Positions 1 to 6,570 of a stretch of 9,905 nucleotides of DNA are shown here, piece by piece. The DNA lies in assembly GCA_013214425.1 (NCBI GenBank), contig JABSPN010000087.1, positions 1-9,905 of the forward strand, written 5' to 3'. The DNA comes from Flavobacteriaceae bacterium (GTDB lineage: Bacteria > Bacteroidota > Bacteroidia > Flavobacteriales > Flavobacteriaceae). A program made the translations under genes and the position numbers. The notes beneath the pieces were generated by a model. That model had not been told where the DNA came from. It saw nothing but the letters and a program-made list of their open reading frames with translations, and did not search any database. Position 1 is the first letter of the stretch, and every line of letters begins with the position of its first letter.

Positions 1-42
1 GATAAATTTGTAGAACAAGTTAGAGCCTCGCAATATGTTTGA
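1..42 (+). CDS. C-terminal end of an upstream gene, probably the ABC transporter ATP-binding subunit (5' partial)
   Basis: Frame 1 is open from the window edge and encodes 13 residues (DKFVEQVRASQYV) before a TGA at 40-42. This stop overlaps the start of the next gene (ATG at 35-37) by 8 bases, which indicates translational coupling within one operon. The permeases that follow carry no nucleotide-binding domain of their own. In MacB/LolCDE-type systems the ATPase is usually encoded beside the permease, so this fragment is most likely the end of that ATPase. The visible residues contain no Walker or signature motif, so the assignment comes from context only. Confidence 0.55.
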   Translation, partial: DKFVEQVRASQYV

Positions 43-1264
43 TATAGACCTTTGGAGAGAAATATTTCAAAGCATCAGTAAAAACAAGCTTAGAAGTCTT
101 TTGTCAGGTTTCACGGTTAGTTTTGCTATACTTTTGTTCACATTGTTATTTGGAATAGCGAATGGTTTAGAAAATACCTTTAGGAGTTTTTTTGTAGATG
201 ATGCCCAAAACTCGATTTTTATAAGATCAGGTAAAACAACCAAGGCCTATAAAGGATTACAGGCTGGAAGACAAATTCAATTTACGAATGACGAATTTGA
301 TTATATCAAAGATGAATTCGATAATAAAGTTCAATATATTACTTCCAGAATCTATAAGAATGTAGAAGCATCTTTCCAAGGAGAAAAAAATAGTTATAGC
401 TTGAGAGCAGTTCATCCAGATCACCAATATTTGGAGAAAACTAAAATTAGAGAAGGGAGGTATGTTTCTCAAAAAGATATGGATGACAAGTCTAAAGTAA
501 TTGTCATAGGACGTTTAGTTGAGGAAGATTTATTTTTAAAGACGACAGCACTTGGGAAATATATCAACTTAAGCGGAATTCCGTATAAAGTTGTTGGAGT
601 TTATACTGATGATGGAGGAGATGATGAGGAAAGACTAATTTACATGCCTCTTACTACAGCTCAAAGAATTTATGGAAATAACGATTATGTAGATCAAATT
701 AATTTGACATATAATCCTAGTATGAGTACATCTCAAGCCTTAAGTTTCGGGAATGAAATCGAAAAAAAGTTACAACAAAGATTCTCTGTGTCCCCCAAAG
801 ATCAGAGAGCGATTAGGATAAATAACTTGGCTGAAGCTACCCGAGGAACAAATGCGGTTATGGCAGGTTTAGGTGTGATTATTATTGTAATTGGTATGGG
901 AACACTTATTGCTGGAATTGTTGGAATTGCCAATATTATGATCTTTATTGTTAAAGAAAGAACAAAAGAATTAGGCATTAGAAAAGCTTTAGGCGCAACT
1001 CCAAAATCAATAGTTTCGATTATTCTTTTTGAATCCATTTTAATAACAACACTAGCAGGCTATTTTGGATTATTAATTGGAATGGGAGTGTTAGAGTTGG
1101 TAGGAGATACTTTAGAAGAATACTTCATTTCAGACCCAGGTGTAAGTACAGGCTTACTTATTGGAGCAACAATAACCTTAATCATTTCAGGAGCAATTGC
1201 AGGGTACTTACCAGCAAAAAAAGCTTCAAGGATTAAACCAATAGTAGCATTAAGAGACGAATAA
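35..1264 (+). CDS. MacB/FtsX-family ABC transporter permease (first of two)
   Basis: This 409-residue inner-membrane permease has the MacB topology. One membrane helix lies near the N terminus (about residues 22-44). A large periplasmic domain follows (about 45-275, MacB_PCD type). Three C-terminal helices (about 278-306, 326-352 and 372-394) form the FtsX domain. Residues 307-322 (KERTKELGIRKALGAT) match the strongly conserved cytoplasmic loop of the FtsX domain, which is thought to contact the ATPase. The C terminus (391-409, YLPAKKASRIKPIVALRDE) is the typical family ending. E. coli MacB has the ATPase fused at its N terminus; here the permease stands alone. Such permeases are mechanotransmitters: they use cytoplasmic ATP hydrolysis to drive periplasmic substrates through a TolC channel, rather than pumping across the inner membrane. 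The start codon overlaps the preceding stop, and the next permease begins 2 bases after this one ends. The substrate cannot be read from the sequence. Confidence 0.93.
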   Translation: MFDIDLWREIFQSISKNKLRSLLSGFTVSFAILLFTLLFGIANGLENTFRSFFVDDAQNSIFIRSGKTTKAYKGLQAGRQIQFTNDEFDYIKDEFDNKVQYITSRIYKNVEASFQGEKNSYSLRAVHPDHQYLEKTKIREGRYVSQKDMDDKSKVIVIGRLVEEDLFLKTTALGKYINLSGIPYKVVGVYTDDGGDDEERLIYMPLTTAQRIYGNNDYVDQINLTYNPSMSTSQALSFGNEIEKKLQQRFSVSPKDQRAIRINNLAEATRGTNAVMAGLGVIIIVIGMGTLIAGIVGIANIMIFIVKERTKELGIRKALGATPKSIVSIILFESILITTLAGYFGLLIGMGVLELVGDTLEEYFISDPGVSTGLLIGATITLIISGAIAGYLPAKKASRIKPIVALRDE

Positions 1265-1266
1265 TT

Positions 1267-2508
1267 ATGAAGTTTTTATTTGAAAGAGATACCTGGCAAG
1301 AAATTTACGATAGTTTAAGAAAAAATAAACTGCGTACCATCGTAACCATGATAGGTGTTTGGTGGGGTATATTACTGCTTGTAGGGCTTTTAGGAGCAGC
1401 AAGAGGTATAGAGAATTCATTTAATAGGTCTTTCGGAGACTTTGCTACTAATAGTGTTTTTATCTGGGGGCAATTTACCAGTATGCCATTTAAGGGATTC
1501 CAAGAAGGGAAACAAGTTAGATTAACACTCTCAAACGTAGAAGCTATTAAATCTGAAGTTGAAGGTGTGCGATTTGTGGTGCCTAGAAATAGAAATCAGG
1601 CTACTGTTTTGAGGAACTTTCAGTCTGGTAATTATGGAGTTTCAGGTGATTTTCCGTTACTAGATAAAGTTCAGAAGAAAAAAATGGTCGTTGGAAGATT
1701 CATCAATCAAAATGATATAGATCAAAAGCGTAAAGTAGTAGTCATATCTGAAGATATTTATAAACAACTTTTTGAAAAAGATGAATTAGCCTTAGGTGAA
1801 TATATTTTAATTAATAGTATCAATTTTAAAGTCATCGGGATATTTAGAAATGATCAAAATGGTGGAGGACCTACAGATGATATGCATATTCCGTTCTCTA
1901 CTTTTCAGCAAATATATAATCAGGGAGATCGTATTGGGTGGATGATGATCACAGGTGAGAAGGGTTATGACATCAAACAAATTGAGTTAGATGCTCAATT
2001 GTTACTAAAAAATCTGAATAAGGTTCATCCTGAAGACAAAAGAGCTTTTGGAAGCTTTAATCTAGGGAGTTTGTTTAAAAAAGTAGAAGGTTTTTTAACT
2101 GGGATGCAATTTCTAACATGGTTTGTTGGGATAGCAACCTTAATAGCAGGTGTTTTTGCAATTGGGAATATCTTATTGATAACAGTTAAAGAACGAACAA
2201 AAGAAATAGGGATCAGAAGAGCTTTAGGCGCAACCCCTTTTGAAATAAAAAGACAAATTGTAGTTGAAGCAATTTTTTTAACACTAATCGCCGGTTTGTT
2301 TGGTATCATATCTGGAGGGTTCATCCTAATGATATTAGACGCAACAGTTGGAGGAGGAGAAAATCCAACGCTACTAAATCCTTCAGTTTCAATTCCAATA
2401 GTATGGGTGGCTCTATTTATATTAATAATGCTGGGGACATTAATAGGATTAATTCCAGCTTACAAAGCAACAAGTGTAAAACCAATTGACGCATTAAGAG
2501 AAGAATAA
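1267..2508 (+). CDS. MacB/FtsX-family ABC transporter permease (second of two)
   Basis: This 413-residue protein is a paralogue of the preceding permease with the same architecture. It has an N-terminal helix at about 25-47, a periplasmic MacB_PCD-type domain at about 48-278, and FtsX-domain helices at about 283-307, 332-358 and 376-397. The conserved loop KERTKEIGIRRALGAT lies at 308-323, and the protein ends ...AYKATSVKPIDALREE. Periplasmic segments also correspond: GRFINQNDIDQKRKVVVIS here matches GRYVSQKDMDDKSKVIVIG in the first copy. MacB works as a dimer, so adjacent diverged permeases suggest a heterodimer sharing one ATPase, as LolC and LolE do. That pairing is an inference. The gene begins 2 bases after the first permease and lies 13 bases before the adaptor, so all are probably on one transcript. 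An odd feature is the glycine-rich stretch DQNGGGPTDD (196-205) in the periplasmic domain. Export of a peptide, lipid, drug or siderophore are all possible. Confidence 0.93.
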   Translation: MKFLFERDTWQEIYDSLRKNKLRTIVTMIGVWWGILLLVGLLGAARGIENSFNRSFGDFATNSVFIWGQFTSMPFKGFQEGKQVRLTLSNVEAIKSEVEGVRFVVPRNRNQATVLRNFQSGNYGVSGDFPLLDKVQKKKMVVGRFINQNDIDQKRKVVVISEDIYKQLFEKDELALGEYILINSINFKVIGIFRNDQNGGGPTDDMHIPFSTFQQIYNQGDRIGWMMITGEKGYDIKQIELDAQLLLKNLNKVHPEDKRAFGSFNLGSLFKKVEGFLTGMQFLTWFVGIATLIAGVFAIGNILLITVKERTKEIGIRRALGATPFEIKRQIVVEAIFLTLIAGLFGIISGGFILMILDATVGGGENPTLLNPSVSIPIVWVALFILIMLGTLIGLIPAYKATSVKPIDALREE

Positions 2509-2521
2509 CAAATTAAAAATC

Positions 2522-3646
2522 ATGAGTAAAACTTTAAAAATCATTTTCGGTTTAATAACATTACTATCACTTATTGTAGTGCTAGGCTATTTTTCAAAAA
2601 AGAATAGTAAAGGAGTTATAGATTATAAGACAGAAAATCCATTTAAAACCTCTATTGCAACTAAGACTGTTGCTACTGGAAGTGTAAATCCTGAAGAAGA
2701 AATTCAGTTAAAACCACAAATATCGGGAATTGTTGATGAGATTTTTGTAGAAGAGGGTGATGTGGTGAAAAAAGGAGATTTAATTGCTAAGATTAGAGTT
2801 GTACCTAATGCTCAAAATTTAGCAGCTGCTCAAAGTAGAGTTAAGTCATCCAGATTATCATATAATAATGCTAAAACGCTTTATGATAGGAATAAATCAC
2901 TTTTTGAAAAGGGGGTTATTTCAAAGCAAGATTTTGAAAATAGCGAACTTTCTTTTAATCAAGCAAAAGAAACGTTGAGTCAATCTCAAAGTGATTATCA
3001 AATAATAAAAAATGGAGCAGTAGCAGGATCTGGTGCGGCTGCAAATACCAACATAGTGGCTCAGATACCAGGAACCATATTAGAAATTCCGATAAGAGAG
3101 GGGAATCAGGTTATTGAAAGTAACAGTTTTAATGATGGAACGACAATTGCTACTGTTGCAGATATGTCCAAAATGATCTTTGAAGGTCAAGTTGATGAAG
3201 CTGAAGTGGGTAAGTTAAAGGAAGGAACGGAATTAATAGTGAAATTAGGAGCTCTAGAAGAGCAAGAATTCCCAGCAAAGCTAATTTTTGTGGCGCCTAA
3301 AGGGCAAGAGGTTAATGGGGCTGTACAATTTACTATCAAAGCAGATGTCACGGTTAAAAAAGATACGTATGTTAGAGCTGGTTATAGTGCAAATGCAGAA
3401 ATTGAACTTGAAAGTAAAGACAGTGTTCTGGCGATCAAAGAGTCTTTATTACAATTTGACAGAAGAACTGAAAAACCATATGTTGAAATATTAGATGAAA
3501 ACGATAAGTTTAAAAAGAGAAACGTTGAGTTAGGTATTTCTGATGGAATTAATGTTGAGATATTAGATGGAGTAAATAAAGAGGATAAGATCAAAGTTTG
3601 GAATAAAGCATCTGATGAGAATAATGATGAGGAAGACTCTAAATAG
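2522..3646 (+). CDS. Periplasmic adaptor (membrane fusion) protein, HlyD/RND/MacA type
   Basis: This 374-residue protein links the inner-membrane permeases to the outer-membrane channel. A single N-terminal membrane anchor lies at about residues 7-23 with lysines before it; no lipobox cysteine is present. The first half of the lipoyl/barrel-sandwich domain is at about 46-93 (IVDEIFVEEGDVVKKGDLIAK at 70-90 is the typical lipoyl-like strand and turn). An alpha-helical coiled-coil hairpin follows at about 97-163, rich in Q, S, N and K. The second lipoyl half is at about 176-213, then a beta-barrel domain (about 216-295) and a membrane-proximal domain. The C terminus is a very acidic and probably disordered tail (ASDENNDEEDSK). 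The length fits MacA (about 370 residues). The gene lies 13 bases after the second permease and 23 bases before the TolC-type gene. The hairpin is the part expected to meet the TolC tip. No clear Shine-Dalgarno sequence is seen, as is common in Bacteroidota. Confidence 0.93.
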   Translation: MSKTLKIIFGLITLLSLIVVLGYFSKKNSKGVIDYKTENPFKTSIATKTVATGSVNPEEEIQLKPQISGIVDEIFVEEGDVVKKGDLIAKIRVVPNAQNLAAAQSRVKSSRLSYNNAKTLYDRNKSLFEKGVISKQDFENSELSFNQAKETLSQSQSDYQIIKNGAVAGSGAAANTNIVAQIPGTILEIPIREGNQVIESNSFNDGTTIATVADMSKMIFEGQVDEAEVGKLKEGTELIVKLGALEEQEFPAKLIFVAPKGQEVNGAVQFTIKADVTVKKDTYVRAGYSANAEIELESKDSVLAIKESLLQFDRRTEKPYVEILDENDKFKKRNVELGISDGINVEILDGVNKEDKIKVWNKASDENNDEEDSK

Positions 3647-3669
3647 TAACTAGAAAACAATAAACTAAA

Positions 3670-4986
3670 ATGAAAAATATACTTGCAATTATTCTATTGC
3701 TGACATCAGTAAATACTTTTGCTCAAAATAAAAAGTGGACACTACAACAATGTGTGAATCACGCCTTAGAAAGTAATATTATCATCAAACAAACAGAAAA
3801 CACTTTGTTGTCGAATGATCAGGATATCAAGGCAGCAAAAGGAAGCTTTTTGCCAACGGTTAGTGGTAATACGGGATATACATTGTCTATAGGTAACAGA
3901 GAGCTATTCCCAGGGCAGTTTGTTGATAGAACTGATAACAGTGCATTTGTGAGCGTAGGTGCCAGTCAAACCATTTTCAATGGCTTTAGAAACTTAAATA
4001 CCAAGAAGCAGGCAATTTTAACAAAAGAAACCAATGAATTGGATTTGGCAAGAATTAAGGATGATGTATCATTAAATGTTGTGAATGCTTACTTGAATGT
4101 ATTGTTTAATAAAGAAAATTTAGAAACAGCAGAAGCGCAATATGAGTTTTCAGCTACCCAATTAAAGCAGGTAGGGGAATTGGTTGATGCTGGAGTACAA
4201 CCAAAGGCTAGTTTATACGATGCCGAAGCAACTTTGGCGTCTGATAAACAAAGTGTAACGACAGCGCAGAACAACTATGATTTGGCCTTATTGTCATTAG
4301 CGCAACTATTGTTAGTTCCAGTCGATGGTTTTGAAGTAGAAACAATTGATGTGACAGTGCCAGGGAGTTTATTTTACGATGATGTAAATCCGATTTTAAG
4401 CTTTGCCTATGAAAATAGAAATGAATTAAAAGTTGCTGAAAAAAACATTGAATTAGCCGAACTTAATACCGAAATTGCAAAGAGTGGATTTTTCCCAACT
4501 GTTACTGGAGGGTATACATTCGGGTCAAATGTTTTCTATTCTAATGTAACACAGGATGAGGCAAATTTTATAGATCAGTTAAATAATCAAAAATCTCATC
4601 GATTCAATGTAAATATCAATATTCCAATTTTCTCTGGATTTGCTAACAGAACATCAGTAGATAGATCTAAAATTCAGGAAGACACTGCTAAATTGAGTTT
4701 GGAGCAAGAAAAGCAAAATCTAGAGGCTAATATTCAAAGAGCTTTCGCAGATGCTAAAGCAGCATTCAATAGTTATGAAGCATCTCAGGAGTCTTTAAAG
4801 GCTCAGGAATTAGCTTTTACGAACTCTCAGGAGCGATATAGTATTGGAGCATTAAATACTTTCGATTTAGAACAAGCTAGAGTGCGATTGGTGAATGCTC
4901 AAAATGTATTGACTAATGCCAAATATGATTTTGTGTTTAAAACCAAAGTATTAGATTTTTACGCTGGAAAGTCTTTAATAGAATAA
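3670..4986 (+). CDS. TolC-family outer-membrane efflux channel
   Basis: This 438-residue protein is the outer-membrane component of the pump. It begins with a Sec signal peptide (about residues 1-18, MKNILAIILLLTSVNTFA, cleavage probably before Q19). The mature part starts with KKWTLQQCVNHALESN, the usual start of the outer membrane efflux protein (OEP) domain. The family's internal duplication is visible. AKGSFLPTVSGNTGY (56-70) corresponds to AKSGFFPTVTGGYTF (270-284), and SQTIFNGFRNLN (99-110) corresponds to NIPIFSGFANRT (317-328). Each is a beta-strand segment followed by long helices. The C-terminal helix with LNTFDLEQARVRLVNAQ (395-411) is typical. Three protomers would form a periplasm-spanning tunnel with a 12-stranded barrel. 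There is no lipobox, so unlike many OprM-type relatives it is not predicted to be lipidated. It is the last gene of the operon. No intrinsic terminator is evident in the 51 bases before tsaB, so some read-through is possible. Confidence 0.94.
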   Translation: MKNILAIILLLTSVNTFAQNKKWTLQQCVNHALESNIIIKQTENTLLSNDQDIKAAKGSFLPTVSGNTGYTLSIGNRELFPGQFVDRTDNSAFVSVGASQTIFNGFRNLNTKKQAILTKETNELDLARIKDDVSLNVVNAYLNVLFNKENLETAEAQYEFSATQLKQVGELVDAGVQPKASLYDAEATLASDKQSVTTAQNNYDLALLSLAQLLLVPVDGFEVETIDVTVPGSLFYDDVNPILSFAYENRNELKVAEKNIELAELNTEIAKSGFFPTVTGGYTFGSNVFYSNVTQDEANFIDQLNNQKSHRFNVNINIPIFSGFANRTSVDRSKIQEDTAKLSLEQEKQNLEANIQRAFADAKAAFNSYEASQESLKAQELAFTNSQERYSIGALNTFDLEQARVRLVNAQNVLTNAKYDFVFKTKVLDFYAGKSLIE

Positions 4987-5001
4987 TATAAAGAATAGAA
5001 T

Positions 5002-5009
5002 TATATTTG
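5002..5009 (+). promoter_or_regulatory. Candidate Bacteroidota -7 promoter element for tsaB
   Basis: TATATTTG at 5002-5009 is an exact match to the TAnnTTTG -7 element used by the Bacteroidota primary sigma factor. It lies 28 bases before the preferred tsaB ATG, which would give a leader of roughly 20 bases. The -33 region (around 4975-4983) has no clean TTG, so only half of the promoter is well supported. A second TAnnTTTG match (TAGATTTG, 5021-5028) lies closer to the ATG and would give a nearly leaderless message. Either would make tsaB transcription independent of the efflux operon. Confidence 0.4.
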
Positions 5010-5037
5010 CAGTCTTAGTGTAGATTTGCACAATATA

Positions 5038-5721
5038 ATGACCGAAGTAAACGACATATTTATACTACAAATAGAAACAGCAACAACCAATTGTTCTGTG
5101 GCTATTTCAAAAAATGGAAAAACCATTGCTATCAGAGAAATTAGTAATGGTTTTTCTCATGCAGAGAACCTCCACACATTCATAAAAGAACTTGTCGAGT
5201 CTCAGAAAATGACCTGGAATGATTTTCAGGCTATAGCCGTAAGTAAGGGGCCAGGTTCATATACCGGTTTAAGAATAGGAGTTTCTACCGCAAAAGGCTT
5301 GTGTTATGCACTTGATTTACCCTTAATTTCAATCGAAACATTAAAATCCTTAGCTTGTCAGGTTGCTGCCAATAGCGGTGTCATTATTCCAATGATTGAT
5401 GCCAGGAGAATGGAAGCGTATACAGCTGTCTTTGATGTTGGTTATAATGAGCTTAGAGAGACTGAGGCTGAAATTGTGGAATCGACATCATATGATACTT
5501 ATTTATCTGAAGGAAATGTGTTTTTTATAGGGAATGCCGTAGAAAAAACGCAATCAGTTATTTCTCATGAGAATGCAAACTTTATAGAAGGTAAATTACC
5601 ATCTGCTTCAGAGATGAGTTTTTTAGCTTATGAGAAGTATAAAAAAAGCGACATCGAAGATGTCGCCTATTTTGAGCCTTATTATTTAAAGGATTTTGTA
5701 GTAACTCCCTCAAAAAAATAA
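5038..5721 (+). CDS. tsaB: TsaB, tRNA N6-threonylcarbamoyladenosine (t6A) biosynthesis protein
   Basis: TsaB (YeaZ) is the inactive Kae1-like partner of TsaD. With TsaE it helps transfer the threonylcarbamoyl group made by TsaC onto A37 of ANN-decoding tRNAs in the cytoplasm. With the ATG at 5038 the protein has 227 residues, normal for the family. It shows the N-terminal ASKHA strand ILQIETATTNCSVAIS (9-24), the conserved segment SKGPGSYTGLRIGVS (69-83) and PMIDARRMEAYTAVF (118-132). The reading frame extends upstream to a TTG at 5026, which adds four residues (MHNI). The ATG is preferred because it is a strong codon and places the first beta strand at the usual distance from the N terminus. 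TTG would also overlap a promoter-like motif. The gene converges on mscS with two bases between the stops. Its last part contains the terminator hairpin of that opposing transcript, so codons 204-210 (SDIEDVA) are under two constraints. Confidence 0.93.
   Translation: MTEVNDIFILQIETATTNCSVAISKNGKTIAIREISNGFSHAENLHTFIKELVESQKMTWNDFQAIAVSKGPGSYTGLRIGVSTAKGLCYALDLPLISIETLKSLACQVAANSGVIIPMIDARRMEAYTAVFDVGYNELRETEAEIVESTSYDTYLSEGNVFFIGNAVEKTQSVISHENANFIEGKLPSASEMSFLAYEKYKKSDIEDVAYFEPYYLKDFVVTPSKK
5641..5666 (-). terminator. Intrinsic terminator for the mscS transcript, embedded in tsaB
   Basis: On the minus strand this reads as a perfect 8-bp stem GCGACATC / GATGTCGC (5666-5659 and 5655-5648) with a TTC loop, followed directly by seven T residues (5647-5641). 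The C-TTC-G loop and the GC-rich base favour stability. It begins 57 bases after the mscS stop codon, a normal 3' UTR length. On the plus strand the stem is preceded by A7 and not followed by a T run, so it should act only on minus-strand transcripts. It lies wholly inside the tsaB reading frame. Confidence 0.8.
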
Positions 5722-5723
5722 GG

Positions 5724-6569
5724 TTATCCTTTCTTTTGAATTTCTACTGAATGTGGGTAAGGAATTTCAATACCAGCAGTATCCAGAGCATTTTTTATAT
5801 TTTCTAATGAATTGAAATAAACATCCCAATAATCGGCTACAGTAGCATAAGGCCTAACAACTAAGTTGACAGAGCTGTCGGCTAATTCTCCTACAGCAAC
5901 TGTTGGAGCTGGATTTTTTAGGATTTTAGGGTCATTCAGTAAGGTTTCCATGATCAAGTCTTTGGCCTGTTTGATATTTTCACCATAACCAATCCCTATA
6001 GTAAGATCAATTCGTAACATGTCTTCCGTAGAATAATTAATAATATTACCGTTAGACAGAGTCCCGTTAGGAATGATGGCTAATTTATTTTCAGGAGTTA
6101 AAAGATGCGTGGTAAAAATCTGAATTTCTTTAACAACACCTAACTCGCCTTGCCCTTCGATTAAATCACCAATTTTGAACGGTTTAAAAATCATGAGCAT
6201 AACACCACCAGCAAAGTTGCTAAGCGACCCTTGTAAGGCCATGCCAATTGCTAAACCAGCAGCAGCTAAAATAGCAGCAAAAGAGGTAGTTTCTACGCCT
6301 AATGTACCTAAAATAGAAAGTATAACTAAGACACGAAGTATTCCACCAAGTAAATTATTTAAAAAACCTTTAAGTGTTTCATCATAATTTCTTTTGTCCA
6401 TTATTTTTGAGGCGACTTTCAGAATACGTCTAATTACCCATGAACCGATGATCCATATGAGAATTGCACCAATGACTTTTGGCCCATAATCGACAATAAG
6501 TTCTAATCCTTTTTCTAACCAAATATTAGCTTCAGAAGCTGTTTCTTGAATTTCTTCTACTTGTAACAT
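5724..6569 (-). CDS. mscS: MscS-family small-conductance mechanosensitive channel
   Basis: This 281-residue protein is close in length to E. coli MscS (286). The family forms homoheptameric inner-membrane channels that open under membrane tension to release solutes after hypo-osmotic shock. Membrane helices lie at about 29-51 (TM1), 68-91 (TM2) and 97-128 (TM3). TM3 carries the Gly/Ala-packed pore-lining motif AAAGLAIGMALQGSLSNFAGG (102-122), very like the E. coli pore helix. The cytoplasmic beta domain follows, with FKPFKIGDLIE (128-138) and the IIPNGTLSNGNIINYS segment (165-180) containing the family PNG signature. The C-terminal alpha/beta vestibule domain ends ...AGIEIPYPHSVEIQKKG. The start is the ATG at 6569-6567, one base after the stop of the DUF255 gene, so translation is probably coupled. 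No long extra N-terminal domain is present. Being the last gene of its transcript, it relies on the terminator inside tsaB. Confidence 0.95.
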   Translation of the reverse strand: MLQVEEIQETASEANIWLEKGLELIVDYGPKVIGAILIWIIGSWVIRRILKVASKIMDKRNYDETLKGFLNNLLGGILRVLVILSILGTLGVETTSFAAILAAAGLAIGMALQGSLSNFAGGVMLMIFKPFKIGDLIEGQGELGVVKEIQIFTTHLLTPENKLAIIPNGTLSNGNIINYSTEDMLRIDLTIGIGYGENIKQAKDLIMETLLNDPKILKNPAPTVAVGELADSSVNLVVRPYATVADYWDVYFNSLENIKNALDTAGIEIPYPHSVEIQKKG

Positions 6570-6570
6570 A

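Noticed and set aside
802..1038. Minus-strand open frame of 78 codons within the first permease (similarly 2025-2324 and 3382-3660).
   Set aside because: These are antisense shadows of well-conserved coding regions and show no recognisable family, start context or independent spacing.
5026..5037. TTG start for tsaB adding four residues.
   Set aside because: It is a weak start codon that lies inside a promoter-like motif, and an ATG with better family agreement follows at 5038.
5720..5737. Short hairpin AAGG-TTAT-CCTT followed by TCTTTT, a possible tsaB terminator between the convergent stops (also readable on the minus strand before T7).
   Set aside because: The stem is only 4 bp and AT-flanked, with a mismatch if extended. 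It is too weak to call; the embedded hairpin at 5648-5666 is far better for the minus strand.
6175..6387. Plus-strand open frames opposite mscS, the DUF255 gene and the Nfu gene (also 6806-7072, 8209-8481, 9197-9379 and 9517-9762).
   Set aside because: All overlap confidently identified genes on the other strand, and their translations look like antisense composition with no family match.
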